Assembly: GCF_932526225.1 (NCBI RefSeq)
Contig: NC_064038.1
Coordinates: forward strand, 2,544,001 to 2,608,000
DNA from: Nematostella vectensis
Taxonomy: Eukaryota; Cnidaria; Anthozoa; Actiniaria; Edwardsiidae
Length of the DNA: 64,000 nt
Direction of reading: 5' to 3'
The notes beneath the pieces were generated by a model. It did not search any database. It was not told where the DNA came from and saw only the letters and a list, made by a program, of their open reading frames with translations. Shown piece after piece: positions 1 to 9,012 of the stretch (within the stretch, counting starts at the first letter, position 1; the number at the start of each line of letters is the position of its first letter). Made by a program: the position numbers and the translations under genes.

Positions 1-254
1 TTTTTTTCGTAGAGCTTAACCCCTCTCACTCCTGCGTAGTTTTCGGAAAAAAAAGAATAAAAAAAAAACAAGAAAAAAAAAAAAAAAAAAAAAAAAAACA
101 GACCATCCAAACAACCGTCTGACTTTGGGGAGAGGAGTGTTGACTGGCCCTCCCCCTCGTGAATTTTTCTCCGGATCTCCGGATCAATTCCGTAATGGCA
201 TCCATCGGAGTATGGAAATGGACCTGGAGGATACAAGCCTGGTATACATCATAC

Positions 255-279
255 ATCTAGCAAAATGAGCTTGCTAGAT
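255..279. repeat. Perfect inverted repeat (ATCTAGCAA/TTGCTAGAT), one per monomer
   Basis: Nine-bp perfect arms around the 7-nt loop AATGAGC. The sequence is unchanged in all 21 monomers by eye. It could form a small cruciform or RNA hairpin; role unknown. Confidence 0.75.
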
Positions 280-558
280 TTACTGATGTCAACATTAGAA
301 GGGGGAGGGACACTCTTTTCATACAGTACACTATTGCAGTTGTTACCTATTATTGAATAAGTGGGTAACATGTCTTTGTTTATCAAACAAGGTCTATTTC
401 TGAGACAAGCAAATTCAAGGGAGAGCTGTTGAAATAACAGGGGAATGTTGAAGGAAAAACAATTATCTGATTAAAAAACTACTGTAGATTCCTTTGCACG
501 AAGATAATAACAAACATAATTTTGATTGTTATTTAGGAGGAACGAGACGAGTTCTACA

Positions 559-578
559 ACATACTATGAAAAGTATGT
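559..578. repeat. Inverted repeat ACATACT/AGTATGT, one per monomer
   Basis: Seven-bp arms with loop ATGAAA. In monomers 3, 6, 7 and 8 the left arm reads ACATACA, losing the innermost pair, and in monomer 11 it reads ACATAAT. The hairpin is therefore not strictly maintained. Confidence 0.65.
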
Positions 579-787
579 ATTACTCATCTAAATTATACAA
601 GTAAAAAATTCTATTTAAAAAAATACTGTAAGTAATTAGGAAAATCCTAAAACATGTATAACATGTACAACACACTAAAAACTCCATGGCTATTGACTGT
701 TTTCTACTCACATGTTTTTACAGTATATACAATTTCATTCTGGTACATCTTGTGGTCACTGTGCCATCTTCAGGGCCACACCCAAAG

Positions 788-831
788 CACCTGTGCACCC
801 TATCCACCTAAGGGTGTCGGCTGCACAGGTG
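788..831. repeat. Inverted repeat CACCTGTGCA/TGCACAGGTG, one per monomer
   Basis: Ten-bp perfect arms enclose 24 nt that contain a second short pair, CACC/GGTG. Several copies (for example monomers 13, 14, 17, 18, 20 and 21) have CACATGTGCA in the left arm, giving one mismatch. The arms lie inside the exon-like segment described in the findings. Confidence 0.65.
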
Positions 832-1226
832 TTCCTGATGAAGGAGGGCAGGAAAAGGTTCTGCGACACCTTGCTTTTATGGACCCCTATGATTCCGAGT
901 TGAGTGTGGCCCCTGTAGATGTTGACAGGTCAACCTCACAGCCACATGAAAGAAATGCCTAATATCTTATGCTTTACAGTGAGTGTTTTGCAGTCAAGTT
1001 GGTTTCTGTTAGTGGGTAAAAATTATTATAAATAATTGTAATTATGACTATGGTCACACTGTACATATAGAACTGTAAATGAATAGAAAAAAAGTATATA
1101 TTTCCAGTCAAACTACAGAATTGCATGATAACCTTGAAAGTATTGAATAAAAGACTGCAAAACCAACATCTTTTGTACTAGTTGCTTAGTTGGTTGAATT
1201 GACCACGGGCAATTTTAAGCTGAATT

Positions 1227-1310
1227 CCTCCTTCCCCCACTCCCCCACCCCAGAAAAAAAAAAATAATAAAAGAAAACTAAAACTAAAACAAAACCAACA
1301 GAGACCCCCT
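1227..1310. repeat. C-rich run plus A-rich AAAACT microsatellite
   Basis: C-rich runs at 1227-1251 (minus strand GGGGTGGGGGAGTGGGGG, with G-quadruplex potential) are followed by an A-run of variable length and two to three AAAACT-type repeats. The unique EcoRI site of the monomer (GAATTC, 1222-1227) directly precedes it. The same block is present in all 21 monomers. Confidence 0.7.
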
Positions 1311-1342
1311 CCAGTTATTTTCTCTTATTTTTTTACAGCTAT

Positions 1343-1639
1343 TTAAAGGGGCAGTGCCATGGTAAGTGCTTTCAATAGCTCTCTGAACCTGACACAATGA
1401 AATTTAGTAAACTCTAATACTGACTTATGAGCTTTTGGTACATGTGGGGGACTTAAATTCAAAGAAAATGACCACAAACTGTCAATAAACATAGTTTCTA
1501 TAAAATATTGCTTTCAATAAAATATTGCATATTATTTTAACAAGGTATTGACAGCTTTTAAAAAGGTCAACTATTTGTAGGCGATTAAAAGCCTACAATA
1601 AACACTGACATGCGCAGTACCATGACGCTGTCCCTTTAA
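1343..1639. mobile_element. 297-bp MITE-like element with TTAA ends, one per monomer (monomer 1 copy)
   Basis: Imperfect terminal inverted repeats: the left end reads TTAAAGGGGCAGTGCCATGG and the reverse complement of the right end reads TTAAAGGGACAGCGTCATGG, 17 of 20 identical. Both ends have TTAA, the target site typical of piggyBac-type transposons. There is no coding capacity. A perfect hairpin with TGTAGGC/GCCTACA arms lies at 1576-1597. Other copies, all exactly 297 bp, start at 4343, 7351, 10358, 13365, 16377, 19382, 22382, 25382, 28379, 31380, 34383, 37365, 40361, 43358, 46356, 49359, 52352, 55353, 58356 and 61351. In monomers 3, 6 and 7 the right TTAA is mutated to GTAA. Because every unit carries it at the same place, the insertion predates amplification. 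The piggyBac assignment is inferred from TTAA only. Confidence 0.7.
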
Positions 1640-2636
1640 GTCTTTCATTGCCATAACGCCCTGAGACGCCTGTAAAATATAGGCCCAACTCCAAAACGTC
1701 AAAAATGCAAACTAAACATCACCAGACCCGGATACTCATAGATTCATCCAAGGCATAGACGACCTGCAAAAGCGCATCTAAGCAATGTAATAGAATTGAC
1801 TCTTTTGTCAAAATATCAACCTTAATTGCTGACCAATTCGTAATAAAATGCTTAAACTTAGAAACATTTCTTACCAAAAAAGACACAAAATTCCGAACTA
1901 CAAATAGAGACAAGCAAACACAGATCAAGTCACCAATAGATACCTTTATTGCGCTCCGTCAGGTCCCATTTTACAGCAACCAGTCACAATAATCAATGCT
2001 AGAACCTCCATTAGAAGCGAGTCACCATTGTTAGCCTATTTTGCATGCCTGCACTGCATCATGGGAGTCTTGGAAACACCTTGACAGACAGGCGGGCAAT
2101 CTCCTCCAACAGAATCATAACAGTTTTTTTTATAAGTCTCTTTGCCCCGAAGCCAAACAAAACATTTCCAGGTCCAAGAAACCCAGAATAAGCCTGAAAA
2201 CAATTTTCAGTCAACGGTAGCTTAGCTTAACTGGTAGTGTTGGACTTGAAATAGTGGGGGGAGGTTTCTGTTTTCAGTTTGTTTTTCTTACAATGTTGCT
2301 CAAAAGTAACCAGGAGTGAAAGGGTTGAAGTGAAATACAGCTATACTTAGTCAGGGTAGACAGTATTGCGGATTTTTTCGATATTCTATGCGATTTTACA
2401 AACCTCTCCCCCTTACGTCTTTCATTGCATTTTTTATTTTTTTTTAATGAATATTTAGGCCGGTAAATAGCTTAATAAGATCTACAAAGAAAAATAGAAT
2501 CGCCAAATCGCACTTTTTTTATTTCTATTTATTTTTGCTTTTTGCATGATATTAAAAAAACGGTTCCTAAAAAAACGTTTTTCTTTCTTCGCTTGTTTGA
2601 TGTCCTGTACACGATAAAAGACAATGCGCCCGTGCG

Positions 2637-2742
2637 TTACGATGCCACGCGCCGACATAGCGAGCCCCCAAGGGACTCAAGACGCCCAAATAGACCTGTA
2701 TTTTTTTTCACCCTCTATCTCAGCGAACTGTGCGTGGCGTAA
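2637..2742. repeat. Imperfect inverted repeat in the GC-richer segment
   Basis: TTACGATGCCACGC (2637-2650) can pair with GCGTGGCGTAA (2732-2742) with a small bulge, enclosing about 80 nt. Monomers 2, 4, 5 and 6 have GCGTGGAGTAA, which breaks one pair. Structure speculative. Confidence 0.35.
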
Positions 2743-2970
2743 CCGTATTACAGGCCTGGGATCCTGGTTATTGTCCTCCCCATTAATGCGCGGGTTGGAA
2801 TACCTTGCAAGAGTGTTGTACAGCATATTCGCCGGAAATATCGGTGCTTGGGGCCTTCGGGTTCTTTACAGCCTTCCGTAAAAGCCTTGTGCTGCCATAC
2901 CGATTTGGTAATCCGTATGTATGGTTTCCGTTTTGTTTTTCAGGTCGGGTTCGATCCCATGCCAATGGCA

Positions 2971-3092
2971 TTTTTTTCTTTTTTTTTTCTATTAATTTTT
3001 TTTTTCTTAGAGCCTAACCCCTCTCACTCCTGCGTAGTTTTCGGAAAAATAACAAGAAAAAAAAAACAAGAAAAAAACAAACAAAAAAAAAC
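2971..3092. repeat. Poly-T / poly-A tract pair at the monomer boundary
   Basis: A ~35-nt T-rich tract (2971-3005) is followed after ~40 bp of mixed sequence by a ~45-nt A-rich tract (about 3043-3092, with isolated C and G). The two could pair as a long A/T hairpin. Tract lengths vary from copy to copy and account for much of the monomer length variation. This variability, together with shifting frames, creates most of the apparent 70-150-codon ORFs at monomer boundaries. Confidence 0.8.
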
Positions 3093-3121
3093 AGACCATC
3101 CAAACAACCGTCTGACTTTGG

Positions 3122-3150
3122 GGGGGAGGAGTGTTGACTGGCCCTCCCCC
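3122..3150. repeat. GC-rich hairpin GGGGGAGG/CCTCCCCC, one per monomer (monomer 2 copy)
   Basis: Eight-bp perfect arms of pure G/C except one A-T pair, with a 13-nt loop, just right of the A-rich tract. Monomers 1 and 11 carry GGGGAGAGG, which weakens the stem. In monomers 17 and 20 the right arm is CCTCCCTC. It is the most stable short stem in the unit. Confidence 0.6.
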
Positions 3151-5202
3151 TCGTGAATTTTTCTCCGGATCTCCGGATCAATTCCGTAATGGCATCCATC
3201 GGTGTATGGAAATGGACCTGGAGGATACAAGCCTGGTATACATCATACATCTAGCAAAATGAGCTTGCTAGATTTACTGATGTCAACATTAGAAGGGGGA
3301 GGGACACTCTTTTCATACAGTACAATATTGCAGTTGTTACCTATTATTGAATAAGTGGGTAACATGTCTTTGTTTATCAAACAAGGTCTATTTCTGAGAC
3401 AAGCAAATTCAAGGGAGAGCTGTTGAAATAACAGGGGAATGTTGAAGGAAAAACAATTATCTGATTAAAAAACTACTGTAGATTCCTTTGCACGAAGATA
3501 ATAACAAACATAATTTTGATTGTTATTTAGGAGGAACGAGACGAGTTCTACAACATACTATGAAAAGTATGTATTACTCATCTAAATTATACAAGTAAAA
3601 AATTCTATTTAAAAAAATACTGTAAGTAATTAGGTAAATCCTAAAACATGTATAACATGTACAACACACTAAAAACTCCATGGCTATTGACTGTTTTCTA
3701 CTCACATGTTTTTACAGTATATACAATTTCATTCTGGTACATCTTGTGGTCACTGTGCCATCTTCAGGGCTACACCCAAAGCACCTGTGCACCCCATCCA
3801 CCTAAGGGTGTCGGCTGCACAGGTGTTCCTGATGAAGGAGGGTAAGGAGGGCAGGAAAAGGTTCTGCGACACCTTGCTTTTATGGACCCCTATGATTCCG
3901 AGTTGAGTGTGGCCCCTGTAGATGTTGACAGGTCAACCTCACAGCCACATGAAAGAAATGCCTAATATCTTATGCTTTACAGTGAGTGTTTTGCAGTCAA
4001 GTTGGTTTCTGTTAGTGGGTAAAAATTTTTATAAATAATTGTAATCATGACTATGGTCACACTGTACATATAGAACTGTAAATGAATAGAAAAAAAGTAT
4101 ATATTTCCAGTCAAACTACAGAATTGCATGATAACCTTGAAAGTATTGAATAAAAGACTGCAAAACCAACATCTTTTGTACTAGTTGCTTAGTTGGTTGA
4201 ATTGACCACGGGCAATTTTAAGCTGAATTCCTCCTTCCCCCACTCCCCCACCCCAGAAAAAAAATAATAAAAGAAAACTAAAACTAAAACAAAACCAACA
4301 GAGACCCCCTCCAGCTATTTTCTCTTATTTTTTTACAGCTATTTAAAGGGGCAGTGCCATGGTAAGTGCTTTCAATAGCTCTCTAAACCTGACACAATGA
4401 AATTTAGTAAACTCTAATACTGACTTATGAGCTTTTGGTACATGTGGGGGACTTAAATTCAAAGAAAATGACCACAAACTGTCAATAAACATAGTTTCTA
4501 TAAAATATTGCTTTCAATAAAATATTGCATATTATTTTAACAAGGTATTGACAGCTTTTAAAAAGGTCAACTATTTGTAGGCGATTAAAAGCCTACAATA
4601 AACACTGACATGCGCAGTACCATGACGCTGTCCCTTTAAGTCTTTCATTGCCATAACGCCCTGAGACGCCTGTAAAATATAGGCTTAACTCCAAAACGTC
4701 AAAAATGCAAACTAAACATCACCAGACGCGGATACTCATGGATTCATCCAAGGCATAGACGACCTGCAAAAGCGCATCTAAGCAATGTAATAGAATTGAC
4801 TCTTTTGTCAAAATATCAACCTTAATTGCTGACCAATTCGTAATAAAATGCTTAAACTTAGAAACATTTCTTACCAAAAAAGACACAAAATTCCGAACTA
4901 CAAATAGAGACTATCAAACACAGATCAAGTCACCAATAGATACCTTTATTGCGCTCCGTCAGGTCCCATTTTACAGCAATCAGTCACAATAATCAATGCT
5001 AGAACCTCCATTAGAAGCGAGTCACCATTGTTAGCCTATTTTGCATGCCTGCACTGCATCATGGGAGTCTTGGAAACACCTTGACAGACAGGCGGGCAAT
5101 CTCCTCCAACAGAATCATAACAGTTTTTTTATAAGTCTCTTTGCCCCGAAGCCAAACAAAACATTTCCAGGTCCAAGAAACCCAGAATAAGCCTGAAAAC
5201 AA

Positions 5203-5281
5203 TTTTCAGTCAACGGTAGCTTAGCTTAACTGGTAGTGTTGGACTTGAAATAGGGGGGGGGGGAGGTTTCTGTTTTCAGTC
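5203..5281 (+). pseudogene. tRNA-like segment flanked by 9-bp direct repeats (monomer 2 copy)
   Basis: Between two TTTTCAGTC copies (5203-5211 and 5273-5281) sits a 61-bp segment. It begins AACGGTAGCTTAGCTTAACT, resembling a tRNA acceptor/D-arm with A box, and continues into TGTTGGACTTGAAATAG, resembling an anticodon arm with a CTTGAAA loop. A G-run and AGGTTTCTG follow in place of a proper variable loop and T arm, and TTTTT comes just after the repeat. Stems do not pair well, so it is not a functional tRNA. The flanking repeats look like a target-site duplication, suggesting a retroposed tRNA-derived fragment. Equivalent segments occur in every monomer, for example from about 2213 in monomer 1 and ending at 62282 in monomer 21. 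The 9-bp repeat could be chance, but its position on both flanks is suggestive. Confidence 0.4.
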
Positions 5282-6009
5282 TGTTTTTCTTACAATGTTG
5301 CTCAAAAGTAACCAGGAGTGAAAGGGTTGAAGTGAAATACAGCTATACTTAGTCAGGGTAGACAGTATTGCGGATTTTTTCGATATTCTATGCGATTTTA
5401 CAAACCTCTCCCCCTTACGTCTTTCATTGCATTTTTTATTTTTTTTAATGAATATTTAGGCCGGTGAATAGCTTAATAAGCTCTACAAAGAAAAATAGAA
5501 TCGCCAAATCGCACTTTTTTTATTTCTATTTATTTTTGCTTTTTGCATGATATTAAAAAAACGGTTCCTAAAAAAAATGTTTTTCTTTCTTCGCTTGTTT
5601 GATGTCCTGTACACGATAAAAGACAATGCGCCCGTGCGTTACGATGCCACGCGCCGACATAGCGAGCCCCCAAGGGACTCAAGACGCTCAAATAGACCTG
5701 TATTTTTTTTCACCCTCTATCTCAGCGAGCTGTGCGTGGAGTAACCGTATTACAGGCCCGGGATCCTGGTTATTGTCCTCCCCATTAATGCGCGGGTTGG
5801 AATACCTTGTAAGAGTGTTGTACAGCATATTCGCCGGAAATATCGGTGCTTGGGGCCTTCGGGTTCTTTACAGCCTTCCGTAAAAGCCTTGTGCTGCCAT
5901 ACCGATTGGGTAATCCGTATGTATGGTTTCCGTTTTGTTTTTCAGGTCGGGTTCGATCCCATGCCAATGGCATTTTTTTCTTTTTTTTTTTTTCTATTAT
6001 TTTTTTTTT

Positions 6010-9000
6010 CGTAGAGCTTAACCCCTCTCACTCCTGTGTAGTTTTCGGAAAAATAAGAAGAAAAAAAAAAAACAAGAAAAAAACAAACAAAAAAAAAACA
6101 GACCATCCAAAAAACCGTCTGACTTTGGGGGGAGGAGTGTTGACTGGCCCTCCCCCTCGTGAATTTTTCTCCGGATCTCCGGATCAATTCCTTAATGGCA
6201 TCCATCGGAGTATGGAAATGGACCTGGAGGATACAAGCCTGGTATACATCATACATCTAGCAAAATGAGCTTGCTAGATTTACTGATGTCAACATTAGAA
6301 GGGGGAGGGACACTCTTTTCATACAGTACAATATTGCAGTTGTTACCTATTATTGAATAAGTGGGTAACATGTCTTTGTTTATCAAACAAGGTCTATTTC
6401 TGAGACAAGCAAATTCAAGGGAGAGCTGTTGAAATAACAGGGGAATGTTGAAGGAAAAACAATTATCTGATTAAAAAAACTACTGTAGATTCCTTTGCAC
6501 GAAGATAATAACAAACATAATTTTGATTGTTATTTAGGAGAAACGAGACGAGTTCTACAACATACAATGAAAAGTATGTATTACTCATCTAAATTATACA
6601 AGTAAAAAATTCTATTTAAAAAAATACTGTAAGTAATTAGGTAAATCCTAAAACATGTATAACATGTACAACACACTAAAAATTCCATGGCTATTGACTG
6701 TTTTCTACTCACATGTTTTTACAGTATATACAATTTCATTCTGGTACATCTTGTGGTCACTGTGCCATCTTCAGGGCTACACCCAAAGCACCTGTGCACC
6801 CCATCCACCTAAGGGTGTCGGCTGCACAGGTGTTCCTGATGAAGGAGGGTAAGGAGGGCAGGAAAAGGTTCTGCGACACCTTGCTTTTATGGACCCCTAT
6901 GATTCCGAGTTGAGTGTGGCCCCTGTAGATGTTGACAGGTCAACCTCACAGCCACATGAAAGAAATGCCTAATATCTTATGCTTTACAGTGAGTGTTTTG
7001 CAGTCAAATTGGTTTCTGTTAGTGGGTAAAAATTATTATAAATAATTGTAATCATGACTATGGTCACACTGTACATATAGAACTGTAAATGAATAGAAAA
7101 AAAGTATATATTTCCAGTCAAACTACAGAATTGCATGATAACCTTGAAAGTATTGAATAAAAGACTGCAAAACCAACATCTTTTGTACTAGTTGCTTAGT
7201 TGGTTGAATTGACCACGGGCAATTTTAAGCTGAATTCCTCCTTCCCCCACTCCCCCACCCCAGAAAAAAAAATAATAAAAGAAAACTAAAACTAAAACAA
7301 AACCAACAGAGACCCCCTCCAGCTATTTTCTCTTATTTTTTTACAGCTATTTAAAGGGGCAGTGCCATGGTAAGTGCTTTCAATAGCTCTCTGAACCTGA
7401 CACAATGAAATTTAGTAAACTCTAATACTGACTTATGAGCTTTTGGTACATTTGGGGGACTTAAATTCAAAGAAAATGACCACAAACTGTCAATAAACAT
7501 AGTTTCAATAAAATATTGCTTTCAATAAAATATTGCATATTATTTTAACAAGGTATTGACAGCTTTTAAAAAGGTCAACTATTTGTAGGCGATTAAAAGC
7601 CTACAATAAACACTGACATGCGCAGTACCATGACGCTGTCCCTGTAAGTCTTTCATTGCCATAACGCCCTGAGACGCCTGTAAAATATAGGCCCAACTCC
7701 AAAACGTCAAAAATGCAAACTAAACATCACCAGACCCGGATACTCATAGATTCATCCAAGGCATAGAAGACCTGCAAAAGCGCATCTAAGCAATGTAATA
7801 GAATTGACTCTTTTGTCAAAATATCAACCTTAATTGCTGACCAATTCGTAATAAAATGCTTAAACTTAGAAACATTTCTTACCAAAAAAGACACAAAATT
7901 CCGAACTACAAATAGAGACAAGCAAACACAGATCAAGTCACCAATAGATACCTTTATTGCGCTCCGTCAGGTCCCATTTTACAGCAATCAGTCACAATAA
8001 TCAATGCTAGAACCTCCATTAGAAGCGAGTCACCATTGTTAGCCTATTTTGCATGCCTGCACTGCATCACGGGAGTCTTGGAAACACCTTGACAGACAGG
8101 CGGGCAATCTCCTCCAACAGAATCATAACAGTTTTTTTATAAGTCTCTTTGCCCCGAAGCCAAACAAAACATTTCCAGGTCCAAGAAACTTAGAATAAGC
8201 CTGAAAACAATTTTCAGTCAACGGTAGCTAAGCTTAACTGGTAGTGTTGGACTTGAAATAGGGGGGGAGGTTTCTGTTTTCAGTCTGTTTTTCTTACAAT
8301 GTTGCTCAAAAGTAACCAGGAGTGAAAGGGTTGAAGTGAAATACAGCTATACTTAGTCAGGGTAGACAGTATTGCGGATTTTTTCGATATTCTATGCGAT
8401 TTTACAAACCTCTCCCCCTTACGTCTTTCATTGCATTTTTTATTTTTTTTAATGAATATTTAGGCCGGTGAATAGCTTAATAAGCTCTACAAAGAAAAAT
8501 AGAATCGCCAAATCGCACTTTTTTTATTTCTATTTATTTTTGCTTTTTGCATGATATTAAAAAAACGGTTCCTAAAAAAACTTTTTTCTTTCTTCGCTTG
8601 TTTGATGTCCTGTACACGATAAAAGACAATGCGCCCGTGCGTTACGATGCCACGCGCCGACATAGCGAGCCCCCAAGGGACTCAAGACGCTCAAATAGAC
8701 CTGTATTTTTTTTCACCCTCTATCTCAGCGAGCTGTGCGTGGCGTAACCGTATTACAGGCCTGGGATCCTGGTTATTGTCCTCCCCATTAATGCGCGGGT
8801 TGGAATACCTTGCAAGAGTGTTGTACAGCATATTCGCCGGAAATATAGGTGCTTGGGGCCTTTGGGTTTTTTACAGCCTTCCGTAAAAGCCTTGTGCTGC
8901 CATACCGATTGGGTAATCCGTATGTATGGTTTCCGTTTTGTTTTTCAGGTCGGGTTCGATCCCATGCCAATGGCATTTTTTTCTTTTTTTTTTTTTCTAT

Positions 9001-9012
9001 TATTTTTTTTTT
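6010..9012. repeat. Monomer 3 (island subtype, first member)
   Basis: Full copy, 3003 bp. First copy carrying the island markers GGAGAAACGAG (near 6537), GTACATTTGGGGG (near 7446) and CATAGAAGACCTG (near 7763). The right MITE end reads CCCTGTAAG, so its TTAA has become GTAA, as in monomers 6 and 7. It shares CATCACGGG (near 8066) and a CTTTTTTC change (near 8581) with monomer 7, four units away. A private HindIII site (AAGCTT) lies near 8230. Confidence 0.95.
8910..8982 (+). promoter_or_regulatory. Pol III type 2 promoter-like A/B boxes and T-run (monomer 3 copy)
   Basis: GGTTCGATCCC at 8953-8963 fits the eukaryotic B box (GGTTCGANNCC). TGGGTAATCCG at 8910-8920 fits the A box consensus TRGYNNANNNG at all but one fixed position, with a spacing of about 33 bp. 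A run of seven T at 8976-8982 follows and would terminate Pol III. The element is conserved in all 20 complete monomers (B box at 2948-2958 in monomer 1). No full tRNA cloverleaf can be folded, so a degenerate tRNA or tRNA-derived SINE remnant is the likely source. Transcription is inferred only from these motifs. Confidence 0.4.

Larger units (their letters stand above)
8..3005. repeat. Monomer 1
   Basis: Full copy, 2998 bp. It lacks 9 nt (TAAGGAGGG) present in nearly all other copies near 847, which joins two reading frames into a spurious 102-codon ORF at 654-962. The downstream copy of the 9-bp repeat around the tRNA-like segment is mutated (TTTTCAGTT), and the G-run is interrupted (TAGTGGGGGGAGG). 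In its diagnostic sites (GTACATGTGGGGG near 1440, CATAGACGACCTG near 1756) it groups with monomers 2 and 10-21. Confidence 0.95.
3006..6009. repeat. Monomer 2
   Basis: Full copy, 3004 bp, with a variant start (CTTAGAGCCTAA). Private changes include GACTATCAAAC near 4911, which puts a stop into the minus-strand ORF open in most other copies, and GACGCGGATACTCATGG near 4725. The G-run before the tRNA-like 3' flank is 11 G. The GC-rich hairpin (3122-3150) and the 9-bp direct repeats around the tRNA-like segment are intact here, so this copy serves as the reference for those features. Confidence 0.95.

Noticed and set aside
1719-1928. 69-codon minus-strand ORF repeated in most monomers.
   Set aside because: The start codon is TTG, not ATG, so it is unlikely in a eukaryote. 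It is broken by a stop in monomer 2 and by a frameshift in monomer 19.
1640-2428. 12-bp direct repeat GTCTTTCATTGC at 1640-1651 and 2417-2428, possibly a target-site duplication around a 765-bp insert.
   Set aside because: One such 12-mer pair in a 3-kb unit is not surprising by chance, and the enclosed sequence has no terminal features of a transposon.
2624-2881. 85-codon ATG ORF present at the same length in all 20 full monomers (plus strand).
   Set aside because: Units are so similar that an ORF this short would stay open by descent alone. It overlaps an equally conserved antisense ORF, has no recognisable domain, and its amino-acid differences are not concentrated at third codon positions. 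Not annotated as a gene.
2783-2971. 62-codon minus-strand ORF beginning MPLAWDRTRP, in nearly every monomer.
   Set aside because: Its start is simply the reverse complement of the tRNA-like T-arm/B-box sequence. The ATG is lost in monomers 16 and 19. No family resemblance.
2204-2978. Split-tRNA idea: A-box/anticodon-like half near 2215 and T-arm-like half near 2945 of the same unit.
   Set aside because: The candidate acceptor strands are not complementary and the ~700-bp gap is far too long. Two independent tRNA-derived remnants are simpler.
1-3005. Tandem rDNA, 5S rRNA, histone, snRNA or spliced-leader repeat unit.
   Set aside because: I searched by eye on both strands for hallmark sequences (5S internal control region, U1/U2/U6 ends, histone 3' hairpin, histone proteins) and found none. 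A TATACTTACTCAGGG in monomers 4-6 only faintly resembles the U1 5' end.
5846-6268. ORFs of 100-153 codons crossing monomer boundaries, rich in Phe or Lys.
   Set aside because: They read through poly-T and poly-A tracts, and their length and frame change with each homopolymer indel. Low-complexity artefacts.
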